A stretch of 54,955 nt of DNA from an uncultured Pelagibacteraceae bacterium (GCA_902589175.1 CACIRX010000001.1:131983-186937), one strand, 5' to 3'. Numbered from the stretch's first letter, positions 44,850 through 54,955 are shown. Translations and numbers: made by a program. Notes: generated by a model from the letters alone, not told the origin.

Positions 44850-45961
44850 TGAATAAAAGAACTTATGAACAGTCAATAATTACAAACTGGATTACTGAAA
44901 TAAATAAGCCAATTTTTTTTTGTATAACAGTATTAATAACTTTTGGTCTATTAATAAGTTTAACTATAAACCCTGGTACAAGCAGGTATCTCAATAACAA
45001 TCTATTTGCATTTTTTAATATACAGGCTTTGTACCTAGCAATAGGTTTTTTAGTATTTATTTCTATTTCACTGATTGAGACAAAATACATCAAATTATTC
45101 AGTGTGATATTATTTACAGTATTTTTTACTTTACTAGCTCTTACTCTATTATTTGGGGATGAAATCAAAGGTTCAAGAAGATGGATAAGTTTTGGATCTT
45201 TTTCTCTCATGCCAATAGAATTAGTAAAGCCAGTATTTTGCGTTGTACTGGCTCTGATATTAAATAATCAATACCAAGGTACAAAAATATCATCTCACTC
45301 ACTAAGTGCTTTAATCTATATTTCAGTTGCAAGTATACTCGTTTTGCAGCCTGATATTAGTCAATTTTTTTTATTATCAGCTATTTATTTTGGTTCAGTG
45401 CTTATGAGTGGTTTCAGTATTATAATACTCACTGTAATTGTGGTTTTTGGAATTCTAAGTTTTGTGATGATATATTTGCTCAATTTTAATGTTCAAAATA
45501 GAATAAATTCATTTTTATTTCCAAATGAATATGACGTAAGTCAAACTGAAATTTCTCTTCAAGCAATTAAACAAGGGGGTATTATTGGTGTGGGACCGGG
45601 TAATGGTCTTTTAAAAAATAAAATTCCTGAAGCTAATTCAGATTATATTTTTTCTGTGGTTGCAGAAGAGTATGGTCTCATAGGTTGTACACTTATATTA
45701 TTAATCTTCTTTATAATATCATATCAAGGTTTCAAAAAAATTTACGGAAACAATGATCACTTTATTCAAATCTGTTTATTTACCCTTATTTTATATGTAT
45801 GCTTACAGGCCTTAATCCACATAGGGGTAAATATAAGGTTGATACCAACAACTGGAATTACCTTACCGTTTATCAGCTATGGAGGTTCATCGGTCCTTGG
45901 CATGTCAATTGCAGCGGGATTAATTTTATTATTTTCAAAGAATCGACATATTCGTGAATAG
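44849..45961 (+). CDS. ftsW: Septal peptidoglycan polymerase FtsW
   Basis: A SEDS-family lipid II polymerase of the septum, working with FtsI. The 370-residue integral membrane protein has about ten helices. Motifs: 'GSRRWISFGSFSLMPIELVKPVF', 'VLQPDISQFFLLSAIYF' with the catalytic-type Asp, 'QAIKQGGIIGVGPGNGLLKNKIPEANSDYIFSVVAEEYG' and C-terminal 'RLIPTTGITLPFISYGGSS'. RodA is the main alternative, but position in the dcw cluster between murD and murG fixes the call. One-base overlap with murD. Confidence 0.95.
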   Translation: MNKRTYEQSIITNWITEINKPIFFCITVLITFGLLISLTINPGTSRYLNNNLFAFFNIQALYLAIGFLVFISISLIETKYIKLFSVILFTVFFTLLALTLLFGDEIKGSRRWISFGSFSLMPIELVKPVFCVVLALILNNQYQGTKISSHSLSALIYISVASILVLQPDISQFFLLSAIYFGSVLMSGFSIIILTVIVVFGILSFVMIYLLNFNVQNRINSFLFPNEYDVSQTEISLQAIKQGGIIGVGPGNGLLKNKIPEANSDYIFSVVAEEYGLIGCTLILLIFFIISYQGFKKIYGNNDHFIQICLFTLILYVCLQALIHIGVNIRLIPTTGITLPFISYGGSSVLGMSIAAGLILLFSKNRHIRE

Positions 45962-45970
45962 ACTAACTTT

Positions 45971-47029
45971 ATGAAAAAACTTTTTTTAGTAGGTGGAGGT
46001 ACTGGTGGCCACTGTATACCAATAAATGTTGTTTATTCGGAGGCACCTAAAAATTTTAAATGCTTTATTTTAACCGATAACAGAGGCAAGAAATATTTCG
46101 ATAATATAGACTCAAATAATGTAATTATACTTAGAAATCTTATTTCTTCTCAATCAAGACTAGCAAATATTATAAATTCTCCGTTCTTATTTATTCAATC
46201 AATATTATACAATTTTAAAATCAAACCCAATTACACTATAGGTTTTGGTGGATTTTTCACAATACCTGTTCTTTTCGCTAGTTTAATAATGAGAAAAAAA
46301 ATTTTTCTTCATGAGGGCAATGCATTTATTGGAAAAGCGAATAAATTATTATTTAAATATGTAGGTAATATCTTTACAACTTTTAACGAAACGCATGGTG
46401 AAAAACTAATTCAAAATAAAAATTCATTCAGAGTTGGTTTGCCAACTAGGAGTAGTAGAAACTTAAAAAACAAAGAAACTAATAAAAAAAATCAGCTTAA
46501 AATATGTATTCTTGGTGGCAGCCAAGGTGCAAAAAACCTTTCAGATAATATCGCTCATTCGATCATAAAATCTAAGAATGAATGTAAGAAAGAATTTATT
46601 GTTTACCATCAATGTAGAAAAGAAGATGTAAACTTAGTAGAAAAACTTTATAGAGAAAATAGTATTGAGTGCTATGTAAATGTATACTTCAGCAATGTCA
46701 CAGATATTTTAGAGAATACAAATTTGATTATTTCACGAGCTGGCTCATCGACTGTAAATGAAATTATTTGCTTTGGAATTCCCTCAATTTTGATTCCTTA
46801 TCCATATGCTGCCGACAACCATCAATATTATAATGCATCAGTTCTTAAAAGTCTTAATTGTGCTGAAATAATTAAGGACAAAGATATGAATACTCACTTA
46901 TTATCAAGTATGATAAATAAAATAATCAACAACCCGCAAAGAAGAGAGTCGATTAAAGAAACTTTAAAAAAAGAGTATATAAACAATCCTGTTGAAAGAA
47001 TTTTTAAGCATATAGAAGCAAGTAGATGA
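45971..47029 (+). CDS. murG: UDP-GlcNAc:lipid I N-acetylglucosaminyltransferase (MurG)
   Basis: MurG makes lipid II at the cytoplasmic face of the membrane. The 352-residue GT-B enzyme has the N-terminal glycine loop 'LVGGGTGGHCIPINVV', 'GFGGFFTIPVLFASLI', the second loop 'LGGSQGAKNLSDNI' and the donor site 'IISRAGSSTVNEIICFGIPSILIPYPYAADNHQYYNA'. The generally conserved HEQN segment reads HEGN here. The remaining motifs are intact, so it is probably active. It ends with a 4-nt overlap with murC. Confidence 0.94.
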   Translation: MKKLFLVGGGTGGHCIPINVVYSEAPKNFKCFILTDNRGKKYFDNIDSNNVIILRNLISSQSRLANIINSPFLFIQSILYNFKIKPNYTIGFGGFFTIPVLFASLIMRKKIFLHEGNAFIGKANKLLFKYVGNIFTTFNETHGEKLIQNKNSFRVGLPTRSSRNLKNKETNKKNQLKICILGGSQGAKNLSDNIAHSIIKSKNECKKEFIVYHQCRKEDVNLVEKLYRENSIECYVNVYFSNVTDILENTNLIISRAGSSTVNEIICFGIPSILIPYPYAADNHQYYNASVLKSLNCAEIIKDKDMNTHLLSSMINKIINNPQRRESIKETLKKEYINNPVERIFKHIEASR

Positions 47030-48417
47030 AATTAAATAAAAATAAATTAATACATATTGTAGGAGTTGGTGGAATTGGGATGAGTGGAATTGCAGAAATT
47101 TTATCAGAAATGGGATATCAAGTTCAAGGAAGTGACATAAAAATTAACGCAAACATTGTTCGATTAAATAAAAAGAAAATAAAAACTTTCAATTCACATA
47201 AACAGTCAAATTTAAAAAATGTAAGCTTAGTTGTTTATTCATCTGCAATAAGTAAAAACAATATTGAGCTTGAACATTCCAAAAAAATTAAAATTCCTTC
47301 AATTTCAAGAGCTGAAATATTATCTCAAATTGTAAAACTAAAAAAAACTATAGCTATATCTGGGTCTCATGGGAAAACTACTACGACATCTCTAATTTCA
47401 GCAGTTTTAAATGGGGCAAGAATGAAACCCACTGTAATCAATGGCGGAATAATAAATCAGTTTGGAACAAATACAAAATTAGGATCAGGTGATTGGTTAG
47501 TAGTTGAAGCTGATGAATCTGACGGTACTTTTGTGGAACTTCCAGCCTCAATTTCTGTGGTAACTAATATTGATAAAGAACATCTTGATTACTATTCAAA
47601 TTTTCAAAATCTAAAAAACTATTTTAAAAGGTTTATTACACAAGTTCCTTTTTATGGTTTCGCAGTAATATGTATAGATGATAATGAGCTACGTAAGTTA
47701 GCTGCAAATATAAGTACTACAAAAATTATTAGTACTGGTTTTCATAGAGAAAGTGATATCAAATGTATTAAATTAAGACATAAAGCCAATGAAACAATAT
47801 TTGATGTTTTTGTAAAAGAGAAAAACCAAACTATTAAAAATATTAAATTACCACTTCATGGAGCGTATAATGTAAATAATGCATTAGCTGCTATAGCAGT
47901 TGGTCTTCAATTAAATGTAAAACCAGAAATAATTAAGAAGTCTCTAAATTCTTTTAAGGGTGTCCAAAGAAGACTTACTGAATTATGGAGTAATAATAAT
48001 ATAAGAGTTGTTGATGATTATGCCCATCATCCGACCGAAATAAGTAATGTATTAAAAGGATTGGTTGATGCAGACAAAAAAAATAGAATAATAACTATTT
48101 TCCAGCCTCATAGATTCTCAAGGGTTTTAGATTTGAAAAGCAAATTCACGACGTGTTTTAAAAATAGTGAATGTGTATTTGTTTCGGATGTTTATGGGGC
48201 GGGTGAGAAAAAACCAAAAAATTTCGATTTAAATAAATTTATTAGTAACATTGCAAAAAATTCTAAAGTCAAAGCTGAATATTTTGTTAAAAACGATCAA
48301 TTATTTGAATTAACAAAGAAGAATAGATCAAAAATAATCTTTTTATTTTTAGGAGCTGGGACAGTTACAGATTGGGCTCAAAATTTTGCTAAAGAGTTAA
48401 AAAAAATTTATGAATGA
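47026..48417 (+). CDS. murC: UDP-N-acetylmuramate:L-alanine ligase
   Basis: MurC adds the first amino acid of the stem peptide. The 463-residue protein has 'HIVGVGGIGMSGIAEILSEMGYQVQGSD' at the N-terminus, the ATP loop 'AISGSHGKTTTTSLISAV', 'VEADESDGTFVELPASISVVTNIDKEHLDYY' and C-terminal 'VVDDYAHHPTEI' with 'IFQPHRFSRV'. All are diagnostic for MurC. It overlaps murG by 4 nt and murB by 8 nt. Length is usual. Confidence 0.97.
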   Translation: MKLNKNKLIHIVGVGGIGMSGIAEILSEMGYQVQGSDIKINANIVRLNKKKIKTFNSHKQSNLKNVSLVVYSSAISKNNIELEHSKKIKIPSISRAEILSQIVKLKKTIAISGSHGKTTTTSLISAVLNGARMKPTVINGGIINQFGTNTKLGSGDWLVVEADESDGTFVELPASISVVTNIDKEHLDYYSNFQNLKNYFKRFITQVPFYGFAVICIDDNELRKLAANISTTKIISTGFHRESDIKCIKLRHKANETIFDVFVKEKNQTIKNIKLPLHGAYNVNNALAAIAVGLQLNVKPEIIKKSLNSFKGVQRRLTELWSNNNIRVVDDYAHHPTEISNVLKGLVDADKKNRIITIFQPHRFSRVLDLKSKFTTCFKNSECVFVSDVYGAGEKKPKNFDLNKFISNIAKNSKVKAEYFVKNDQLFELTKKNRSKIIFLFLGAGTVTDWAQNFAKELKKIYE

Positions 48418-49333
48418 AAATCAAAGGGAATTTTTAGAAAATTGTAAAAAAAACAATGTTATTGGAAAAATTCAAATAAATCATAATTTATCAAAATATA
48501 CCTGGTTTGGGGTAGCAGGCAACGCTGAGATATTTTATATGCCCCCAAATTTCGAAGAATTAGTAAAAGTTTTAGAAATCAACAGAGATAAATTACCAGT
48601 AACGGTTATTGGAGCTGGATCGAATATCATTATAAGAGATGGTGGAATATTTGGTCTTGTAATAAAATTAGGAAAAGAATTTAGTCAAATTAAATTACAT
48701 AATGATTGTATTGAAGTTGGAGCTGCGACCTACGATAGAGTATTATCGAATTATTGTCAAAAAAATGAAATAGGCGGAATGGAGTTTTATTTTGGAATTC
48801 CGGGAACACTTGGTGGTGCAGTTCGTATGAACGCCGGTTGTTATAATTCTGAAACAAAAGATGTTTTTATTAAAGCAAAGTGTGTTGATTATAGGGGGCA
48901 AGCCTCAGAAATACGTAATTCGAAGGAATTATTTTTTTATAGGGAAAGTAATATACCTCAAGATATGATTATCTGCGATATATTTATGCAAAAAAAAAAT
49001 GCAAGCAAAAATGCAATTTCCCTAAAAATGAAAGAAGTTGATGAACAAAGAAAAAAAGCTCAACCTCAGCAAATTAAAACAGCAGGAAGTACATTTAAAA
49101 ATCCAAAAGATCAGACTGATAAAAAAGCATGGGAAATTATTGAAGAGGCTGGTCTTAAAAATTTTGAGCTTCAAGGAATATGTTTCTCTTCTAAGCATTC
49201 AAACTTCATAGTTAATAATCAAACTAAATCAGCAAACCTTATCGAAGACTTCGGAGAATATGTTAGGTCTGATGTAAAGAAAAAATTGGGAATAAGCTTA
49301 AACTGGGAAATAAAGATATTTGGTGAAAGATGA
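48410..49333 (+). CDS. murB: UDP-N-acetylenolpyruvoylglucosamine reductase
   Basis: MurB is the FAD/NADPH enzyme that reduces UDP-GlcNAc-enolpyruvate to UDP-MurNAc. The 307-residue protein shows 'NLSKYTWFGVAGNAEIFYMP', the FAD-binding 'VIGAGSNIIIRDGGIFGLVI', 'GGMEFYFGIPGTLGGAVRMNAGCY' and 'KTAGSTFKNP', with the catalytic Ser in that last motif and Glu near the C-terminus. It belongs to the shorter type II class. Overlaps murC by 8 nt and ddl by 4 nt. Confidence 0.96.
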   Translation: MNENQREFLENCKKNNVIGKIQINHNLSKYTWFGVAGNAEIFYMPPNFEELVKVLEINRDKLPVTVIGAGSNIIIRDGGIFGLVIKLGKEFSQIKLHNDCIEVGAATYDRVLSNYCQKNEIGGMEFYFGIPGTLGGAVRMNAGCYNSETKDVFIKAKCVDYRGQASEIRNSKELFFYRESNIPQDMIICDIFMQKKNASKNAISLKMKEVDEQRKKAQPQQIKTAGSTFKNPKDQTDKKAWEIIEEAGLKNFELQGICFSSKHSNFIVNNQTKSANLIEDFGEYVRSDVKKKLGISLNWEIKIFGER

Positions 49334-50238
49334 ATAAAGACAAAAAAATTATGCTTTTGTATGGAGGCATTTCTGCAGAAAGAGAAATAAGTATTATCAC
49401 CTCAAAAGAAATAAGCAAATCTCTTAAAAATATGGGCTACAATATTGTAGAAATTGATGCAAATGAGAATCTGTTAGCTGACCTTGAACTGCATAAACCT
49501 GACATAGTATTCAATGGATTACACGGAACATGGGGAGAAGACGGAAGTGTGCAAGAAATACTTGAAAAATATGGAGTGCCTTACACTCATTCTGGAATTG
49601 AGTCATCCAAATTAGCAATGGATAAATACAAATCTGCTGAATTATTTATTGAAAATGGGTTCAATCATCCTTTAACGAAATTGATGAAGATAGAGGAAGT
49701 GAAAGATCAAAATATATTTGATTTTCCCTATGTCTTAAAACCTAGAAATGAAGGATCTAGTGTTGGAGTTAGCATTATTAGAAACCATGAGGAATTAAAT
49801 AAATACTTATCTGAGAATAAATTTCGAAATGAATTATTGCTTCAGCAATTTATAGAGGGTCCTGAGATAAATGTTGCTGTTATAGGAACAAATAAAACTG
49901 GTTCTATTGAAATTGATCCAAAAAATGAATTCTATGATTACGAATCAAAGTACTTTGATGCAGGGAAAACAAAACATATAATTCCACCAAGATTAGAGAG
50001 CGACCTGATTAAAAAAGTTGAAGGTTTAGGTTTAGATGCTCATAAATTATTGGGTTGTAAGGGAATCAGCCGAACCGAATTTATATTAGATAAAGTGACA
50101 AAAAAATTTTATATATTAGAGCTTAATACCCAACCTGGCATGACACCAACTTCATTAGTTCCTGAAATTGCAAATTATAAAGGTATAAATTTTGATAATC
50201 TTATTAATTGGATCCTATTAGATGCAACGCAAAATTAA
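49330..50238 (+). CDS. ddl: D-alanine:D-alanine ligase
   Basis: Ddl makes D-Ala-D-Ala for MurF. The 302-residue ATP-grasp enzyme has 'LLYGGISAEREISIITSKEI', 'VFNGLHGTWGEDGSVQEILEKYGVPYTHSGIESSKLAMDK', 'YVLKPRNEGSSVGVSII', 'IEGPEINVAV' and 'FYILELNTQPGMTPTSLVPEIA'. The Tyr/Lys/Asp pattern near 'DYESKYFDAGKTKHIIP' is typical and argues for D-Ala-D-Ala (not D-lactate) product. It overlaps murB by 4 nt and ftsQ by 17 nt. Confidence 0.96.
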   Translation: MNKDKKIMLLYGGISAEREISIITSKEISKSLKNMGYNIVEIDANENLLADLELHKPDIVFNGLHGTWGEDGSVQEILEKYGVPYTHSGIESSKLAMDKYKSAELFIENGFNHPLTKLMKIEEVKDQNIFDFPYVLKPRNEGSSVGVSIIRNHEELNKYLSENKFRNELLLQQFIEGPEINVAVIGTNKTGSIEIDPKNEFYDYESKYFDAGKTKHIIPPRLESDLIKKVEGLGLDAHKLLGCKGISRTEFILDKVTKKFYILELNTQPGMTPTSLVPEIANYKGINFDNLINWILLDATQN

Positions 50239-50956
50239 AATAATAAATATTGTTTCCTTCTCTTTAATATTCATTTCTTTTATTGCAATATTTGTATTTT
50301 TAAAATTTCCAAGTTTACTAAATAATTCATTTCAAATTAAGAATGTAATAATAGAAGGTTCTGAAAAATCAAATATATCTGAGATTGAAAATAATGTGAC
50401 TGAATTTAAAGGTAATCTTATTGGCTTAAATTTTAATTCCATCAAGGAAATTGTAGAGTCAAGTGAATGGGTAAAGCGGGCGTCTATAAAAAAAGTTTTA
50501 CCATCAACTTTAAAAATAAATGTAACTGAGAACGATCCATATGCAATATACTTTCAAGAAGGAAAATCTTTTCTTATAGATCTTGATGGATCAATCATTA
50601 CTGAAATTAACTTAAACAATTATGAAGATGACCTCTTATTTGTAAGGGGCGAGAACTCGCCAGAATTACTCGAGCAATTAATCAGGGATATAAGTATTGC
50701 GTTTCCAAATTTAACTCAAACTCTGGAAGAAGTTGAATTTATTGAAAAAAGAAGGTGGAATCTAAAATTAAACAATAAATTGCTTGTAAAATTACCAGAT
50801 GAAAACATTCAACAATCATTAAAAAATTTAAAACAGCTTTTTGATGAGCAAGAAATAATGGAAAGTAACATTATTGAAATAGATTTAAGAATTCAAGGAA
50901 GAGCAGCCCTCAAAGTTTTAGATGGAAAAATAAATTATGGTATTGATGAGATTTAA
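50222..50956 (+). CDS. ftsQ: Cell division protein FtsQ
   Basis: A 244-residue bitopic protein that bridges FtsA/FtsZ-side and periplasmic division proteins. One N-terminal transmembrane helix (about 8-27) is followed by a POTRA domain ('FQIKNVIIEGSEKSNISEIENNV') and the FtsQ/DivIB beta domain ('EWVKRASIKKVLPSTLKINVTENDPYAIYFQEGKSFLIDLDGSII'). The ATG at 50222 lies 17 nt inside ddl. The stop shares one base with the ftsA ATG. Position ddl-ftsQ-ftsA is the standard one. Confidence 0.93.
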   Translation: MQRKIKIINIVSFSLIFISFIAIFVFLKFPSLLNNSFQIKNVIIEGSEKSNISEIENNVTEFKGNLIGLNFNSIKEIVESSEWVKRASIKKVLPSTLKINVTENDPYAIYFQEGKSFLIDLDGSIITEINLNNYEDDLLFVRGENSPELLEQLIRDISIAFPNLTQTLEEVEFIEKRRWNLKLNNKLLVKLPDENIQQSLKNLKQLFDEQEIMESNIIEIDLRIQGRAALKVLDGKINYGIDEI

Positions 50957-52143
50957 TGCGTCAGAAAATAATTAGTGCGATTGACATAAGAGCCGACAAA
51001 GTAATTTGCCTTATTGCTCAAGAATTACAAATATTAGACAGAGGAAAAATTCTTCAACTTATTGGAATAGGTACTTCTAAACTGAAAGTCAATTGTTTAA
51101 AGCCCTTTTCATTGAAAAGAGATGAAATCAAAAATCATCTTGATGCTGCTATTTCGAAAGCAGAAGTAGATGCAGGTATAAAGATTAGTAACGTTTATGT
51201 CAGTATATCAGAAAACATGAAATCAGAATATATTGAATTTGAAAATAAAATTAAAGGTAGGATCATAACAGAAAATGATATCAAATCTTTTTTCGAAGAT
51301 ACAAAATTTAAAAGACTATATACTGAAACTGATGAACCACTTCATTCCTTTCCAATAAGTTACAAAGTAGATAATAAAAAAAGCTTATCAGATCCAATTG
51401 GTGTGAAAGCTGAAACTCTTCATACAAAATGGCATGTTATATCAACTTCAAAAGACTATCTAAGTAAAATATTAGATTTATTAAATAATCAAGAAATAAG
51501 CCTTAAACAGATAGTTTCGAGTCACTATGCTAGCAGTCTAGCAGTGTTATCAGATGAAGAAGCAGATAATGGAGCAGTAAGTATCGATATTCAAAAAAAC
51601 AAGACAATTATTTCTTATACCTTTGACAACCAACTTATTGGCTATGATACAGTTAAAGTTGGAACTTATAATTTTTCAAATGATATATCACAAGTTAAAT
51701 CAATTTCACTAGAAGAGGCCGAATTAGTAAGAAAGCAAATTGATACAATGAATAGTCAGAGAATTTATGAAAAAAAATTAGAAAAGTATTTTGAAATATA
51801 TTCATCAAGAGCAGAAGAATTATCAAATTTAATAAAAAATATAATTTATAAATCAAAATTCAGCTCTCTAGTGTCTAATAATATTGTGCTTACTGGATAT
51901 GGAGCAAAATCGTTAACTATGCAAAAATTCATCAAAAATCAAATGAGTGATAGTAATTTTCGTTTAGGATCGACAAAAAAAATTAACGGATCAAAAACTT
52001 ATTTAGATAATCCTTCTCTTGCATCAGCATTTGGTCTTTTAAATTATGCCGCAAACCATAACATGGAGGGAGATAAGGATGAGTCTAAATCAGAAAAAAA
52101 ATCAGTATTTTCAGTAGTTTATAATTTTTTTAGAAACCTTTAA
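50956..52143 (+). CDS. ftsA: Cell division protein FtsA
   Basis: FtsA is the actin-like ATPase that tethers FtsZ to the membrane. The 395-residue protein has 'ISAIDIRADKVICLIAQE' (phosphate-1 region), the 1C/SHS2 region (about 85-165), 'GAVSIDIQKNKTIISYTFDNQLIGYDTVKVG' and 'NNIVLTGYGAKSL', and a C-terminal amphipathic helix 'SVFSVVYNFFRNL' for membrane binding. It is more divergent than other dcw proteins. ftsZ does not follow; lpxC does, after 64 bp. One-base overlap with ftsQ. Confidence 0.93.
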   Translation: MRQKIISAIDIRADKVICLIAQELQILDRGKILQLIGIGTSKLKVNCLKPFSLKRDEIKNHLDAAISKAEVDAGIKISNVYVSISENMKSEYIEFENKIKGRIITENDIKSFFEDTKFKRLYTETDEPLHSFPISYKVDNKKSLSDPIGVKAETLHTKWHVISTSKDYLSKILDLLNNQEISLKQIVSSHYASSLAVLSDEEADNGAVSIDIQKNKTIISYTFDNQLIGYDTVKVGTYNFSNDISQVKSISLEEAELVRKQIDTMNSQRIYEKKLEKYFEIYSSRAEELSNLIKNIIYKSKFSSLVSNNIVLTGYGAKSLTMQKFIKNQMSDSNFRLGSTKKINGSKTYLDNPSLASAFGLLNYAANHNMEGDKDESKSEKKSVFSVVYNFFRNL

Positions 52144-52207
52144 GTAGTAACAAAAAGAAATAATCTTTGTTTTTTCCCGTGGTTTTAAACAATTTATAAA
52201 CATCAGG
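52144..52207 (+). promoter_or_regulatory. ftsA-lpxC intergenic gap
   Basis: At 64 bp this is the longest gap inside the dcw-to-ligA run and lies exactly where ftsZ is normally found. It has a T-rich tract ('TTTGTTTTTTCCCG') and may contain a promoter for lpxC. No remnant of ftsZ is recognisable. Confidence 0.4.
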
Positions 52208-53134
52208 ATGCAAAAAACGATTAATAAATCATTCAATATTGAAGGTGTAACTTTACACAGTGGTGAAAAATCAAATTTGTCTGTTAACCCAGCTACTGCC
52301 AACACTGGCATCGTATTTAGAAGAGTTGATATTAAAAATTCTAATGAAGAATCACTAATTGAAGCAAAGTTTAATAACGTTAGCGTCTCAGACCTATGTA
52401 CAAAGATTACTAATAAATACGGAATATCAGTTTCAACAATTGAACATTTGATGTCAGCTTTACATGGCATGGGAATTGATAACGCTATTGTTGAAGTAGA
52501 TTGTGATGAATTACCAATTCTTGATGGCAGCTCCCTAGAATATGTACGTAACATTGAAGAAGTTGGTCTTAAAAGTTTAAATGTAAAAAAAAATTATCTA
52601 AGCATATCAAGACCAATTGTGTTTAGTATGAATGATTCTTTTGTGAAAGTTTCCCCATCTGATAATTTAGAAATTGATTATACAATTTCTTATGATCACA
52701 ATCTTATAAAGGAACAAAGATTTAATTATGAGTTTAAAGATTCAAACCAGTTTAAAAATCTTATTTCTAATTGCAGAACTTTTGGCTTTAAAGATGAGGT
52801 AGACTCTCTCAGAAAAAAAGGTCTTATAGCAGGAGGTTCTTTAGATAATGCTATTGTCCTTGATAAAACAGGAATGGTGAATAATGACAAATTGCGTCAA
52901 GAAAATGAATTTGTTAAACATAAAATACTTGATTTCATTGGTGACATTTATCTCTTAGGATATTCAGTGAAAGGAGCGTTTGAAATATATAAAGGTGGTC
53001 ACAGAATAACCCATGAAACTATGAATTCAATAATGTCTGATCAGTCAAACTGGCGCCTTATAAACGAAGATAATTTAAATGATAAAAATTATCAAAAAAT
53101 CTATTACACGAAGTCCGTAGCTGCATCATTATAA
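52208..53134 (+). CDS. lpxC: UDP-3-O-acyl-N-acetylglucosamine deacetylase
   Basis: LpxC is the zinc amidase that commits UDP-GlcNAc derivatives to lipid A. The 308-residue protein has the zinc ligand H80 in 'STIEHLMSALHGMGIDNA', 'DELPILDGSS', 'SCRTFGF'-type segment written here as 'NCRTFGFKDEVDSLRKKGL', 'GSLDNAIVLD', and the second zinc site 'HKILDFIGDIYLLG' with His and Asp. The last is diagnostic. Its presence shows that the cell has an LPS outer membrane. It is separated from bamD by 43 bp. Length is normal. Confidence 0.97.
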   Translation: MQKTINKSFNIEGVTLHSGEKSNLSVNPATANTGIVFRRVDIKNSNEESLIEAKFNNVSVSDLCTKITNKYGISVSTIEHLMSALHGMGIDNAIVEVDCDELPILDGSSLEYVRNIEEVGLKSLNVKKNYLSISRPIVFSMNDSFVKVSPSDNLEIDYTISYDHNLIKEQRFNYEFKDSNQFKNLISNCRTFGFKDEVDSLRKKGLIAGGSLDNAIVLDKTGMVNNDKLRQENEFVKHKILDFIGDIYLLGYSVKGAFEIYKGGHRITHETMNSIMSDQSNWRLINEDNLNDKNYQKIYYTKSVAASL

Positions 53135-53177
53135 TTTAGAAATTCATCTTTAATCTTCTTAAATAATCATTAAAATT

Positions 53178-53942
53178 ATGGTTATGAAATTAATAAAAAT
53201 CTTTACTTTTCTAACTTTAGTTACTTTTACTCTTAGCGGTTGTTCAGATACAAAGTTAGTTACGCCTGAAACAGAAGGTGAAAAACTTCAAATACTCTAC
53301 TCAAATGCTATGGAATTAGTTAAAAAAAGAGATTTTGTAGATGCAGCAATACTATTTGAAGATATTGAAAGACAATATCCGTATTCTAAGTGGTCTAATC
53401 AGGCGCAATTAATGACTGCGTTCTGTTATTATAAATCACAATTTCATGATGAAAGCCTGGATGCTCTAGAAAGATTTATTGCACTTTACCCTGGCAGCAA
53501 GAAAATTTCATACGCTTATTATCTACGAGCTTTAAATTACTTTGAGCAGATAAAAGATGTAGAAAGAGACCAGAGTATGACGGTCAAATCTAAAAAGGCC
53601 TTTTATGAGGTTATAAACAAATATCCTGATTCTGAGTTTGTTGAAGATGCTTACTTAAAAATTGATATTATAAATGATAGGCTGGCAGCAAAAGAAATTG
53701 AAATTGCCAGATATTACCAATTTAAACAGCAATGGATATCAGCAATTAACAGGTATAATAAAATTTTAGATGATTATGATACTTCTGTATATACAGAGGA
53801 GGCATTACATAGACTTGTTGAAATTTATTACTCCCTTGGTTTAACTGAAGAAGCAAAAAGATATGCATCAACTTTAGGTTTTAATTTTCCTGATAGTGAT
53901 TGGTACATAAAAAGTTACGAGTTAGTCAAAGATTTAAGTTAA
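53178..53942 (+). CDS. bamD: Outer membrane assembly lipoprotein BamD
   Basis: A 254-residue lipoprotein of the BAM complex, which folds outer-membrane beta-barrels. The signal peptide ends at lipobox 'LSGC' (Cys22). Five TPR-type units follow ('LVKKRDFVDAAILFEDIERQYPYSKWSNQAQLM', 'HDESLDALERFIALYPGSKKISYAYYLRALNYF'), matching the BamD/ComL family; 'DQSMTVKSKKAFYEVINKYPDSEFVEDA' is especially typical. The start may be the ATG at 53178 or the in-frame ATG at 53184. ligA begins 9 bp after it. Confidence 0.95.
   Translation: MVMKLIKIFTFLTLVTFTLSGCSDTKLVTPETEGEKLQILYSNAMELVKKRDFVDAAILFEDIERQYPYSKWSNQAQLMTAFCYYKSQFHDESLDALERFIALYPGSKKISYAYYLRALNYFEQIKDVERDQSMTVKSKKAFYEVINKYPDSEFVEDAYLKIDIINDRLAAKEIEIARYYQFKQQWISAINRYNKILDDYDTSVYTEEALHRLVEIYYSLGLTEEAKRYASTLGFNFPDSDWYIKSYELVKDLS

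Positions 53943-54955
<1,013 letters not shown>

Overview
The window is a contiguous piece of a small, AT-rich alphaproteobacterial chromosome. The phylum-level call rests on gene order: yqeY-dnaG-rpoD followed by a CAU tRNA, carA-carB, a complete dcw cell-division/peptidoglycan cluster running into lpxC-bamD-ligA, and ELM1-type and MlaA/MlaC genes. Very low GC, almost no intergenic space, frequent 1-4 nt gene overlaps (including tail-to-tail stop overlaps) and few Shine-Dalgarno sequences point to a streamlined marine lineage of the SAR11-like or HIMB59/AEGEAN-169-like type. The exact clade is inference. I see no IS element, prophage, CRISPR array or integrase.

Layout. 1-707: 3' part of ilvE. 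709-7216 (minus): a six-gene unit uvrB, Ca/Na antiporter, pteridine-reductase-like SDR, folB, uvrC, pgsA, in which every junction overlaps by 1 or 4 nt. 7308-8510: aspartate aminotransferase. 8502-9434 (minus): trxB. 9507-11574: ELM1-family protein, 2OG-Fe(II) oxygenase-like protein and an Lrp/AsnC regulator. 11571-15948 (minus): carA-carB. 16080-20407: yqeY-dnaG-rpoD, then a tRNA at 20450-20526.

20581-30840 is the accessory part. It holds a TauD-type dioxygenase, an alpha/beta hydrolase, an Old Yellow Enzyme, a TPR protein, an SRAP (YedK) protein, a BT1/MFS transporter, a 55-residue two-helix membrane protein, a GST, an unrecognised 440-residue protein, an ABM-like small protein, a PEAMT-like methyltransferase, a TIGR03643-type protein and a rhodanese. 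30852-32265 (minus) is mlaA-mlaC; 32360-33972 is an EamA transporter and an AmpD-type amidase; 34003-34361 is RNase P RNA.

34465-55 kb is the dcw cluster: an operator of five CCCA boxes at exact 10-bp spacing, then mraZ, ftsZ, rsmH, ftsL, ftsI, murE, murF, mraY, murD, ftsW, murG, murC, murB, ddl, ftsQ, ftsA, lpxC, bamD and ligA (cut by the window end). ftsZ sits second, between mraZ and rsmH, instead of between ftsA and lpxC, and the recN usually found between bamD and ligA is absent.

The most notable observations are the relocated ftsZ with a duplicated acidic linker, the five-box MraZ-type operator, a DnaG primase that has lost three of four zinc ligands, a PTR1-type Asp-Tyr-Lys pteridine reductase next to folB with a BT1-type transporter in the same window, and a translationally coupled transporter/small membrane protein/GST/unknown protein module.
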